This document shows, piece after piece, positions 1-6,375 of a DNA stretch of 14,833 nt. Source of the stretch: Microcaldota archaeon (GTDB taxonomy: Archaea; Micrarchaeota; Micrarchaeia; Micrarchaeales; CABMGC01); NCBI GenBank assembly GCA_030040335.1, contig JASHTX010000049.1, forward strand, positions 1 to 14,833, read 5' to 3'. The first letter of the stretch is position 1; the number at the start of each line of letters is the position of its first letter. Position numbers and translations under genes: made by a program. The notes below the pieces were generated by a model. That model was not told where the DNA came from. It was given only the letters and a program-made list of their open reading frames with translations, and ran no database searches.

Positions 1-57
1 TGGCTGACCGGCTCACGCGCAGAGTTGGACCAGATATTCAAGAACATAAACCACTAG
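1..57 (+). CDS. C-terminal tail of an unidentified protein (partial)
   Basis: The first frame of the window is open from base 1 and ends with TAG at 55-57. It gives 18 residues, ending in AELDQIFKNINH. The composition looks like a normal soluble protein end, and the stop sits 7 bases before the stop of the convergent gene at 65-730, as expected for a compact genome. Frame 3 is also open here until 66, so the choice of frame is uncertain. No family can be assigned from so short a piece. Confidence 0.4.
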   Translation, partial: WLTGSRAELDQIFKNINH

Positions 58-64
58 CGAGTGC

Positions 65-730
65 TTAGCAGTATCTCTTGTAGACTCCGTCCAGAAGCCC
101 CCAGAGCGAATCCAAACTTGTGTTGACCTTTTCCAGCACCTGCTTCTCCTCGCTCTTGCTGAGCCCGTACCTTTTCATGATCGACTTGAGCTTTGCAGAG
201 TGCGTCACATCCATCACTCCGTGAACCTTGAAGAATTCAAGGCTTCTGCTGTCGCTCATTCCGTAAAAGTTCTTCAATCCGTATATCTTTGCCTTTGCAA
301 CCTCAACGTTCTGTGACTCGTATGCGTAGATGGCCGCTATCGCCTCGACAAAACCAGCGTTCTTTGATATCTTCCTGAGGTTGCTTATCAATTTCCTGGT
401 TTCTGGGAACTGTTGCGCGTTGATGACGCTGTTTCTGGGTAGTTGCAGGCCGTCGCAGAACCTGAGCCAGAGTTCAGAGTGCGGCACTCTTCCCTCCTCC
501 TCTCCTAGGTTCTCCACAAGCATCTTCCTTACATCAAGGTCCTGGCAGTTCGCGTGCGCTGCGCTGAGGAAAGTCGGGAACGCATAGACCAGCTGGTAGT
601 ACTGCTTTGCGTATTCTCTCAATGCCTTCTTGCTCAGCTTGCCAGCGGACCATTGCTTGTAGAAAGGATGCTTCAGTATGCTCTTCCTTTCTATTGCCTT
701 ATCAATCTCATTCAGAACTCTCTTATCCAT
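65..730 (-). CDS. CADD-family (TENA/PqqC-like) diiron protein, probable p-aminobenzoate synthase
   Basis: This 221-residue all-helical protein matches the CADD group of the TENA/THI-4/PqqC fold, usually about 220-230 residues. Chlamydia CADD makes the p-aminobenzoate part of folate from its own tyrosine at a dimetal centre, replacing the pabABC route. The six metal ligands known for CADD can be placed at one constant offset: E77, H84, E138, H170, D174 and H177, in the contexts GEEEG, PHSEL, AYES and HGVMDVTH. K148 falls at the position of the essential CADD lysine. Y24 (HPFYKQW) and Y40 match the reported sacrificial or relay tyrosines if one residue is inserted between. The ATG at 730 is preceded by a purine-rich GGGGGT site and a TATA box. 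The family call is firm. The PABA role is inferred from conserved residues recalled from the literature. No other folate gene is visible nearby. Confidence 0.85.
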   Translation of the reverse strand: MDKRVLNEIDKAIERKSILKHPFYKQWSAGKLSKKALREYAKQYYQLVYAFPTFLSAAHANCQDLDVRKMLVENLGEEEGRVPHSELWLRFCDGLQLPRNSVINAQQFPETRKLISNLRKISKNAGFVEAIAAIYAYESQNVEVAKAKIYGLKNFYGMSDSRSLEFFKVHGVMDVTHSAKLKSIMKRYGLSKSEEKQVLEKVNTSLDSLWGLLDGVYKRYC

Positions 731-764
731 GCTTACCCCCTCTCCGATATCATAGCAAGAATAA

Positions 765-776
765 GATTATAAGCCC
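765..776 (-). promoter_or_regulatory. TATA-type promoter of the CADD-family gene
   Basis: On the minus strand GGGCTTATAATC lies about 40 bases upstream of the ATG at 730. It would place the transcript start near 743, leaving a leader of roughly 13 bases that contains the GGGGGT ribosome-binding site. This is read by eye from spacing and AT content. Confidence 0.45.
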
Positions 777-791
777 GACTCTCGGAAAAGG

Positions 792-1196
792 CTACACAGA
801 TGCGAAGTACTCGCGCAGCGGCTTCCAATAGTAGTCAGTCCATCCCTGCCTGTAATCATCCAGCTGTTCACGGGGCACCATGGCGTGCACCACGCTGAGC
901 TGCGTTCCATTGCCTTTCCTCTTCAGGGTTATCTCCACTATTGAAGGCGGATAGCCTTTCGGCCATTCTGTTGTTTTCCACTCCTGAACTATGAGCTTGC
1001 CCTTCACCAGCTTAAGGTTCTTGGCCGTAATGTATCCATCCCATGCAGTCATCCTGCCTCCAACCTTGGCAGAACCTGTTGCTTTTGCTCCGGTAAAAAG
1101 AGAATGCTTCTTTACATTCATGTAAGATTCGTAAACTTCTTCAGGGCTTGCGTCGATAAAGACACTCTGCCTTATGGTGCCCGTGCTTAGTGTCAT
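792..1196 (-). CDS. SRPBCC / AHSA1-like START-fold protein
   Basis: The 134-residue product has the outline of an AHSA1/SRPBCC protein. The N-terminal strand and helix read IRQSVFIDASPEEVYESYMN, a glycine-rich hairpin follows (KVGGRMTAWDGYI, about 44-56), and next come LVKGKLIVQEWKTTEWPKGYPP (about 63-84), the strand SIVEITLKRKGNGTQLSVVHAMVP, and a terminal helix with GWTDYYWKPLREYF. Such proteins have a helix-grip cavity that binds hydrophobic ligands or a partner chaperone. The Hsp90 co-chaperone role is eukaryotic and cannot be transferred here. The ATG lies 4 bases after the stop of the upstream DUF981 gene (TGATGCGATG), so the two are probably co-transcribed and translationally coupled. 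The actual ligand is unknown. Confidence 0.82.
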   Translation of the reverse strand: MTLSTGTIRQSVFIDASPEEVYESYMNVKKHSLFTGAKATGSAKVGGRMTAWDGYITAKNLKLVKGKLIVQEWKTTEWPKGYPPSIVEITLKRKGNGTQLSVVHAMVPREQLDDYRQGWTDYYWKPLREYFASV

Positions 1197-1200
1197 CGCA

Positions 1201-1839
1201 TCATGGCGGGTTCATAAGATGAGCCGGAACTGCACTGGCTGCTATGAATATCGCCAGTAGGCTGCCGAAAACCATGCAGAGCATGAAGGCCAGCACCACC
1301 AATGCCCACGTGTTTCCTTTGATCTTGCTTCCTGACCTTAGCTTATCCACAATAAGCGTCATAGGATATCCGAATATTCCCGCAAGTCCGAGCAATGAGT
1401 AGAGCCCTAGGAGGGCGAGTGGAGCGCTCGTTAGACCGAGGCCGTAGCCCACATTTCCATAGTATACGGCCATGGCTCCCACTAGCAGCCCGAAGAAACC
1501 TACGTAGTGTGTTTCTGCTTCGGTGCGCAGCGCCAACGCAAGTGCGATGAAGACCAGTCCTGCAAGTGTGTAAACATCATAGAAGAGTATGTTGTAGGCG
1601 CCAGGAAGGGGCCAGGTGAACTGTCCGTACAGGCCGGTCAGCAGTATGTAGAACCCAAAAACTCCAATCGGCAGTGCGGCTGACTTGAAATAGCCGGTGT
1701 TCTTGCTTCCGTTCTTGTATAAGCAGTAACCCCTGCAGACCAGATAAGCAAGGCCCAAACCTGCAAAGCCTATTGCAAACAACTCTGCTGTCAACAGGTC
1801 TATGAAGACCATTCTCGCACCCAATTTACCTTTCAACAT
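1201..1839 (-). CDS. DUF981-family multi-span membrane protein
   Basis: The 212-residue product is very hydrophobic, with about six predicted membrane spans (roughly residues 17-35, 52-72, 83-104, 111-130, 137-164 and 177-203). The segment FIDLLTAELFAIG followed by TWPLPGAYNILFYDVYTLAG resembles the conserved part of DUF981, a family of archaeal and bacterial membrane proteins without known function. The WPLPG..NILFYD motif between spans 2 and 3 is probably the functional signature. The start could be the ATG at 1839 or the internal ATG at 1812 (MVFIDLLTAE). An AT-rich TAAAAAA element at 1843-1850 fits transcription beginning close to 1812, so the shorter form is quite possible. The gene leads a two-gene unit with the SRPBCC protein and is divergent from the ATP-grasp gene at 1930. 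Confidence 0.78.
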   Translation of the reverse strand: MLKGKLGARMVFIDLLTAELFAIGFAGLGLAYLVCRGYCLYKNGSKNTGYFKSAALPIGVFGFYILLTGLYGQFTWPLPGAYNILFYDVYTLAGLVFIALALALRTEAETHYVGFFGLLVGAMAVYYGNVGYGLGLTSAPLALLGLYSLLGLAGIFGYPMTLIVDKLRSGSKIKGNTWALVVLAFMLCMVFGSLLAIFIAASAVPAHLMNPP

Positions 1840-1842
1840 TCA

Positions 1843-1850
1843 CTTTTTTA
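1843..1850 (-). promoter_or_regulatory. Possible TATA element of the DUF981-SRPBCC unit
   Basis: The minus strand reads AATAAAAAAG here, about 35 bases upstream of the internal ATG at 1812. If it is the TATA box, the ATG at 1839 would lie upstream of the transcript start, which favours the shorter protein. The element is weak and read only from AT content and spacing. Confidence 0.3.
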
Positions 1851-1891
1851 TTCCCGACTGCTCACCACCGCGTTTCAAAAAATTAGGCAAC

Positions 1892-1899
1892 ATATAAAT
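1892..1899 (+). promoter_or_regulatory. TATA box of the PurD-like gene
   Basis: ATATAAAT lies about 34 bases upstream of the ATG at 1930 in an AT-rich region between two divergent genes. It predicts transcription starting near 1922 and a leader of only about 8 bases. Confidence 0.6.
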
Positions 1900-1929
1900 A
1901 AAGAAACGTAAACAAGTTATAAGACGCAA

Positions 1930-3231
1930 ATGGCTTCAAGCGGGGAGGAAAAGAAGAAATACAAATTCTTGTTCGTTACTCAAGAAGCCCTTTCCGCAGA
2001 TCTTGCATGGCAGATAACGAAGGAAGGACACTCAGTGAAGTTCTACTGCCACAATCAGCCGGAAAAAGACGTCGGTGACGGCTTCATAGACAAGGTCGAC
2101 GACTGGGAATCCCACAAAGACTGGGCGGATGTGATAGTCTTCGATGATGTGGGCTTTGGCGCCAAGGCAGATCAGCTGCGTAAGGATGGCAAATTTGTTT
2201 TTGGCGGATCTGGATATGCGGACAAGCTGGAGCTCGATAGGAGCTTCGGACAGGAAGAGCTCAAGGATGCAGGAGTGCTGATACTTCCTGCGCATAACTT
2301 TACATCATTCGATGATGCGATTGCATTTGTCAAGGCAAATCCTGAAAAATATGTGATAAAGCCGAGCGGGGATATACAGGACCAGAAGGAGCTGCTCTTT
2401 GTCGGGCAGGAAGAAGATGGGAATGACGTTCTGCAGGTGCTGGAGCACTACAAAATCACATGGTCTAAGAAGATAAAGGAGTTTCTGCTGCAGAAGGTCG
2501 CAGAAGGAGTGGAGGTTGCGGTCGGTGCCTTCTTCAATGGAAAGGACTTCGTGATGCCGATATGCGTAAACTTCGAGCACAAACGTCTTTTCCCCAACGA
2601 GACGGGTCCCAGCACTGGAGAGATGGGCACATTGATCTACTGGACGAAAAACAGCCCGGTATTCGACGAGACGCTCAAGAAGATGAAAGCCAAGATTGCG
2701 GCAAGCGGCTACGTCGGTTACATAGATGTTAACTGCATAGCCAACTCAAGGGGAATCTGGCCGCTCGAGTTCACATCGAGGCTCGGATACCCTACGATAA
2801 GCATACAAATGGAGGGAATAACTAGTGAGTGGGGCCAGTTCGTCTATGATATTGCACACGGCAGCGACACGCAGCTGAGGGCAAAGAAGGGGTATCAGGT
2901 TGGGGTTGTGGTCGCCATTCCTCCTTTCCCCTTCGAGGATGTCAAGGCGTTCAGAAAGTACTCAGAAGGGGCTGCGATACTATTCAGGCGCCAGAACCAG
3001 GACGGCATACACATAGGTGAGGTGAAGCGCGAAAAGGACGACTGGTACATAGCCGGGGAATCTGGCTACGCTCTTGTTGTGACCGGTTCCGGAGCCACGG
3101 TTGCAGATGCTATAAAAGAATCCTACCAGCACGTCAAGAACGTGATGATACCCAACATGTTCTACAGGTCGGACATAGGGCAGCGCTGGTCCAGGGACAG
3201 CGACATGCTGCTCAGCTGGGGCTATTTCTAG
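1930..3231 (+). CDS. PurD-like ATP-grasp ligase (phosphoribosylamine-glycine ligase family)
   Basis: The 433-residue length and layout match PurD (GAR synthetase): an N-terminal pre-ATP-grasp domain (about 11-110), an ATP-grasp core (about 110-310) and a C-terminal GARS-C domain (about 322-425). Core marks are YVIKPSGD with K144, a GPSTGEMGTL loop at 226-235 (PurD has GPNTGGMG), and LEFTSRLGYP at 279-288, equivalent to the metal-binding E-N-R-F-G-D-P stretch. The C-terminal VVTGSGATVADAI and FYRSDIG are PurD hallmarks. The N-terminus lacks the usual GSGGREHA loop and instead has FLFVTQEALSADLAW, and the D-P after RLG is replaced by Y-P. No other purine gene is adjacent. It could be a true but divergent PurD, or a ligase joining another amine and carboxylate. 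It has its own promoter. Confidence 0.8.
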   Translation: MASSGEEKKKYKFLFVTQEALSADLAWQITKEGHSVKFYCHNQPEKDVGDGFIDKVDDWESHKDWADVIVFDDVGFGAKADQLRKDGKFVFGGSGYADKLELDRSFGQEELKDAGVLILPAHNFTSFDDAIAFVKANPEKYVIKPSGDIQDQKELLFVGQEEDGNDVLQVLEHYKITWSKKIKEFLLQKVAEGVEVAVGAFFNGKDFVMPICVNFEHKRLFPNETGPSTGEMGTLIYWTKNSPVFDETLKKMKAKIAASGYVGYIDVNCIANSRGIWPLEFTSRLGYPTISIQMEGITSEWGQFVYDIAHGSDTQLRAKKGYQVGVVVAIPPFPFEDVKAFRKYSEGAAILFRRQNQDGIHIGEVKREKDDWYIAGESGYALVVTGSGATVADAIKESYQHVKNVMIPNMFYRSDIGQRWSRDSDMLLSWGYF

Positions 3232-3244
3232 TTCTCAAAAAAAG

Positions 3245-3685
3245 CTACAATTTCCTCCTAAGAAAATGAAGATCCTTATTCCAGGTGGCAGAAACTCCAT
3301 CAACCGCTTTACCATAGCTTGCCCAATCTCTTCCGAGGTGCTTCGCAACGAATTTCTCGACTTTGGTGGCAGCCCTGTGCGCTGCCCTGTAAGGTGAGCC
3401 TGGACCGTTTCCAGGTTCTGCATCGTGTCCGTGCATCTTCCGCTCTCTTTCCTTTTCGAAATTTCTATCATATTTGCTTATTTTGGGCTCCGGAATGCCC
3501 AGTTCAGCAGACACTCCTGCCTCCACTATTTCGTGTACTGCAACAAGAGCAACATCCCTCGGATCCATATCGCTAACGCGTATTCTGAGTGGGTTACCCG
3601 GCTTCCAGTCCCCAACAGTGTCATACTCCTGTTGGTTGTGCGGAACTGTTTCAATTGTTACGGCTCCGCTTATTCTCAGACCCAT
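3245..3685 (-). CDS. Small HEIVEA-motif protein, zincin-like, function unknown
   Basis: The 146-residue protein has a conserved-looking core: VALVAVHEIVEAGVSAELGI (residues 46-64), KYDRNFEKERE (71-81), AEPGNGPGSPYRAAH (89-103) and a helix with E110. H51, E52 and E55, with D73, H103 and E110, could bind a metal. The arrangement HE..EA, then G-I-P, Y/F-D..FE, EPG....PY..AH..A...E recalls small uncharacterised proteins often found in phages and bacteria; that is from memory. The motif lacks the second histidine of a classical HEXXH protease, so catalysis is unproven. The ATG at 3685 is about 30 bases below an AT-rich TTAATAATA element. The gene converges on the PurD-like gene with a 13-base gap. 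A competing 78-residue frame on the same strand has no family features. Confidence 0.72.
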   Translation of the reverse strand: MGLRISGAVTIETVPHNQQEYDTVGDWKPGNPLRIRVSDMDPRDVALVAVHEIVEAGVSAELGIPEPKISKYDRNFEKERERKMHGHDAEPGNGPGSPYRAAHRAATKVEKFVAKHLGRDWASYGKAVDGVSATWNKDLHFLRRKL

Positions 3686-3709
3686 CCCATCTTAGTTGCA
3701 TACAAATCG

Positions 3710-3720
3710 CCTATTATTAA
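3710..3720 (-). promoter_or_regulatory. Possible TATA element of the HEIVEA gene
   Basis: The minus strand reads TTTAATAATAGG about 28-32 bases upstream of the ATG at 3685, the position expected for a leaderless or short-leader archaeal transcript. It is judged only on AT content and spacing. Confidence 0.4.
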
Positions 3721-3755
3721 AGTTTCTGTACGGGTCTAATATAGGACAACCTATA

Positions 3756-3765
3756 CTTTTATATA
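3756..3765 (+). promoter_or_regulatory. TATA box of the LUD-domain gene
   Basis: CTTTTATATA ends 29 bases before the ATG at 3794. This is close to a consensus archaeal TATA box, and predicts a transcript start near 3787 and a leader of under 10 bases. Confidence 0.65.
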
Positions 3766-3793
3766 ACAAAAGGGGCATATTATTGCTAATAGG

Positions 3794-4414
3794 ATGAACG
3801 CTATGGCTTGGGACAAATTGGCTGACAATGCAACTGTTGAGAAGGTTGCCGATGCCCTTCGGAAGAACGGGTTTGAGGTGCACGTGGTTGATAACGGGAA
3901 CGAGGCGAAGAAGAAGGCGCTGGAACTCATCCCCGAAGGTTCTGAAGTAGGTTCTGGATCATCCACTACGCTTAACCAGATAGGAGTTACTGAAGAAATC
4001 GACAAAAGCGGCAGGTATGATTCGATAAGGAAAAGAATCATGGCCATAAATGACGAAAAGGAGAGGAACGAGACACGAAGAAAGCTTCTTGGGCCCAGAT
4101 ACGGGCTCGGCAGCGTGCAGGCGATCACCGAAGACGGCAAACTCGTTGCCGCTTCTGCAAGCGGCAGTCAGGTAGGTCTCTATGCCTATGGGGCGCAGAA
4201 GCTTATACTGGTCGTGAGCACTCAAAAGATCGTCAAGAATCTCGACGATGCTTTCACCAGGATAAATGAGTATGTGCTTCCGCTCGAAAGCGAGCGCGTG
4301 AACAAGGCTTACAACACTCAGGCCGGAAGCAGCGTCAGGAAACTTCTCATAATCCAGAAGGAGACCCCTGGCAGGATAACGGTGATTCTGGTAAAGCAGG
4401 CTCTTGGTTTCTAA
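3794..4414 (+). CDS. LUD-domain protein (LutC/YkgG-like, formerly DUF162)
   Basis: The 206-residue product is a complete LUD domain. The N-terminal helix and VVDNGNEAKKKALELIPEGSEV are followed by a GSGSSTTLNQIGV loop (53-65), then GLGSVQAITEDGKLVAASASGSQVG (104-128) with the conserved YAYGAQK, and VSTQKIVKNLDDAFTRINEYVLPLESERVNKAY (141-173). It ends with the typical PGRITVILVKQALGF. In bacteria LutC works with the Fe-S proteins LutA and LutB in L-lactate oxidation. Neither is visible here, so this is a stand-alone copy with an unassigned substrate. The start at 3794 is chosen from the TATA spacing. The next ATG at 3803 (MAWDKLA) is also possible. It converges on the membrane regulator gene across a 43-base gap with two hairpins. 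Confidence 0.88.
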   Translation: MNAMAWDKLADNATVEKVADALRKNGFEVHVVDNGNEAKKKALELIPEGSEVGSGSSTTLNQIGVTEEIDKSGRYDSIRKRIMAINDEKERNETRRKLLGPRYGLGSVQAITEDGKLVAASASGSQVGLYAYGAQKLILVVSTQKIVKNLDDAFTRINEYVLPLESERVNKAYNTQAGSSVRKLLIIQKETPGRITVILVKQALGF

Positions 4415-4434
4415 GCTCAGCCGAATGGCTGAGC
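4415..4434. terminator. Hairpin 1 of a convergent-gene hairpin pair
   Basis: GCTCAGCC at 4415-4422 pairs perfectly with GGCTGAGC at 4427-4434 around a GAAT loop. It starts directly after the stop codon of the LUD gene. There is no T-run, so it may act in RNA end formation or stability rather than as a classic terminator. Being palindromic, it forms in transcripts from either strand. Confidence 0.55.
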
Positions 4435-4456
4435 GGCTGTGGGGAATCAGCCGCTC
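4431..4456. terminator. Hairpin 2, overlapping hairpin 1
   Basis: GAGCGGCTG at 4431-4439 pairs with CAGCCGCTC at 4448-4456, a perfect 9-bp stem with an 8-base loop. It ends two bases before the stop codon of the minus-strand regulator gene. The bases GAGC at 4431-4434 belong to both hairpins, so only one can form fully at a time. Confidence 0.55.
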
Positions 4457-4457
4457 A

Positions 4458-6188
4458 CTAAGTAACTGTCACGTTGCTGCTAACCCTGGCTCCATCTTCA
4501 TCCTGCACCACCACGTTCCATTTGCTGCCAACTTTCGGAACTATGACCAAGTGTTGGTTGGCAAACGTTATGTTGCCCGTGTAGGTCAGGGTCACTGAGG
4601 CTCCTGCAGTGAGGTTGTAGCCACCGCCTTCAGATCCTGGCAGCCCAGCACCTATGCAAGGCATGTTCACAATGCCTTTTTGCTGGCCCTGTCCGGTTGG
4701 CATGAAGTTGCAGCCCATGCTAGGAGACGGCAGGATCAGAGTCCCGTTGGATTCCGCTTCGAAATTCAGCATGCCGAATGACTTTATGTTCGCGCCGATC
4801 CCTACGAGAGTCCTGATGTTCTGTGGCACAAAAGGAGTCAGGTTGCCTTCTCCATTCGTCCATGTCTCGTTATTCCACGTCTGGTTGCTCCATGTCACAT
4901 TGCCCAGTGCCTTCACGTGTACACCGTTTATGAGTCCGAACGGCCCTGATTCCTGGCCTCCGAAACCACCTCTGCCTCGCCCTGAACCAAATCCCTGAAT
5001 TGCTCCCGAAGCTCCGATGGAAAGATTGCCCTGTCCGTACGCTTGTCCTGAACCGATACCTGGAAAGCCTCCAGGGAACCCGCCCACACCTGCTATGCTG
5101 GAGTTTGACTGAAGGAACGCAGGCATGGCTTCTATATGAAGCTTCAGCAACCCATTGCTGCTCAGGTTTCCACTCCAATTGTCATCCAAGGTTACGTCTG
5201 GAATTCCTCCCAGGAGCGTCACGTGCTGTATGTCGACCGTCTCGTTGCCGTTGTTCTTGACTGTAACTGAGAGGGTGGTAGTGTTGCCGCTTACTGATAG
5301 GGCTGCAGATTCTATGCTTATGTTGGCCGCAGCTCTGTTCAGCTTGTACTGATCCTGCTTGCGCAGCGCACCTCTTGCGCCTATGTGGGTGCCGAGCTCA
5401 GTGCTGCCAAGATATACCGCCTTGACCGAAGGTGCAAGGATGAATTCCGTAGAGGTGTTTGTGACGATACTCACGACAACTGGGCTGAGGTCTATCAGGA
5501 TGCTGGAATTCGTGGTAGCCTCGCCGCTGCCGGTCACAGGCGTTGTAAGTTGACCGTCCGGCACTGTTACGTTATAAACCGTGCCGTTTATTACTATCGT
5601 GGCAGAGTTTATCTCGAACTTGACCATGGTTATGGTCGAGTTGGCAGGTATGCTGCCCGTTCCTATTACCTGGCTTACGTTTATCAGAGACATAAGGTCA
5701 AGGGTGCCACTGCCGCTTCCAGATATCCATTCAGACTGGTTTCCTGGCTCCACAGCGTACGCCTGTATTGAGGAATACGATATATTGAGCGCCTGGGTTC
5801 CATTAGGTACCGTAGGAGGGTCTGTCAACTGGAAGCTGACTAGACTGCTCGTGCCCTTGCTCGCGCTAAGTGCCGGAAGTCCGTAGATAAGTGCCGCAAT
5901 AATTCCAAGAGCTATGACTAGAGCCGTAGCAATCTGAGGTATCTTGCTGGTTGCTCTAGGCACTGCGTTGTTCTGCATATTGAAATTAGGGTTTGCTTTG
6001 TAGTATTTCCATTTTCTAACGAATTGGTTCTCGACCCTGGTTATCGCCCCAATTCTCTCAAGCTCTTCCATGTGCTCGCTTACAGTTGAAGGAGCCAGCT
6101 CAAGTTCCTGGCTTATCTCTCCAGGCGTCTTCACGCCCTTCGAGAGCGTATTCAGTATCTTCTTCTTCGTTTCCCATGTTTTGCTCAT
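4458..6188 (-). CDS. Membrane-anchored winged-helix regulator with exported DUF4382-like and beta-rich domains
   Basis: The 576-residue protein starts with an ArsR/MarR-like winged helix (about 1-68). Its recognition region is GEISQELELAPSTVSEHMEELERIGAI and its wing is VENQFVRKWKYYKAN. One membrane span follows (about 84-106), then a long exported part: a DUF4382-like domain (about 114-262, SFQLTDPP...SYSSIQAYAVEP), an Ig-like strand set with LSVTVKNNGNETVDI (about 287-355), a glycine-rich linker (about 366-413), and a second beta-rich region with C493 and C511. Many N-X-S/T sites suggest surface glycosylation. The predicted topology puts the DNA-binding part inside and the rest outside, as in one-component membrane sensors. 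The signal sensed is unknown. A near-perfect Shine-Dalgarno fixes the ATG at 6188. The duplicated operator-like region upstream suggests autoregulation. Confidence 0.85.
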   Translation of the reverse strand: MSKTWETKKKILNTLSKGVKTPGEISQELELAPSTVSEHMEELERIGAITRVENQFVRKWKYYKANPNFNMQNNAVPRATSKIPQIATALVIALGIIAALIYGLPALSASKGTSSLVSFQLTDPPTVPNGTQALNISYSSIQAYAVEPGNQSEWISGSGSGTLDLMSLINVSQVIGTGSIPANSTITMVKFEINSATIVINGTVYNVTVPDGQLTTPVTGSGEATTNSSILIDLSPVVVSIVTNTSTEFILAPSVKAVYLGSTELGTHIGARGALRKQDQYKLNRAAANISIESAALSVSGNTTTLSVTVKNNGNETVDIQHVTLLGGIPDVTLDDNWSGNLSSNGLLKLHIEAMPAFLQSNSSIAGVGGFPGGFPGIGSGQAYGQGNLSIGASGAIQGFGSGRGRGGFGGQESGPFGLINGVHVKALGNVTWSNQTWNNETWTNGEGNLTPFVPQNIRTLVGIGANIKSFGMLNFEAESNGTLILPSPSMGCNFMPTGQGQQKGIVNMPCIGAGLPGSEGGGYNLTAGASVTLTYTGNITFANQHLVIVPKVGSKWNVVVQDEDGARVSSNVTVT

Positions 6189-6191
6189 CCT

Positions 6192-6201
6192 ATCACCTCC
6201 T
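6192..6201 (-). promoter_or_regulatory. Strong Shine-Dalgarno site of the membrane regulator
   Basis: The minus strand reads AGGAGGTGAT three bases before the ATG at 6188. This is complementary to the ATCACCTCCT end of archaeal 16S rRNA over ten bases, the best ribosome-binding site in the window. It settles the start codon and implies a leadered transcript. Confidence 0.8.
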
Positions 6202-6205
6202 AGAA

Positions 6206-6270
6206 TATTATGAACTTACATTTTAAAATAAGTCTCTGCACAGTTCGGTTTTGTTTCGGTTACTTTTCGG
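6206..6270 (-). promoter_or_regulatory. Proximal promoter and operator of the membrane regulator (copy A)
   Basis: TTTTAAAA at 6221-6228 is the likely TATA box and would start transcription near 6198-6200, just ahead of the Shine-Dalgarno site. Upstream of it, seen on the plus strand, are three TTCGG boxes at 6244-6248, 6255-6259 and 6266-6270, each exactly 11 bp from the next, so they face one side of the helix. Copy B lies 92 bp away. Confidence 0.6.
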
Positions 6271-6297
6271 TACTCCTTGGCGCTGAACATCTCTCAG

Positions 6298-6363
6298 TAT
6301 TATGGACCTACCCTTTAAAATAGATATCCCGATAATTCGGTTTTACTTCGGATTAATGTTCCG
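6298..6363 (-). promoter_or_regulatory. Distal promoter and operator of the membrane regulator (copy B)
   Basis: This is a diverged copy of the promoter at 6206-6263. About 41 of 58 positions match without gaps at a constant offset of 92 bases. It keeps a CTTTAAAAT TATA-like core at 6313-6321 and TTCGG boxes at 6336-6340 and 6347-6351, again 11 bp apart, with a degenerate third box (TTCCG) at 6359-6363. It lacks the Shine-Dalgarno. It may be a second promoter with a leader of about 100 bases, or only an extra operator. Confidence 0.5.
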
Positions 6364-6375
6364 AGATGGCATGTG

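Noticed and set aside
5385..5771. A 128-codon plus-strand frame inside the regulator gene
   Set aside because: It is a shadow of the long minus-strand gene, whose domains and Shine-Dalgarno site are well supported.
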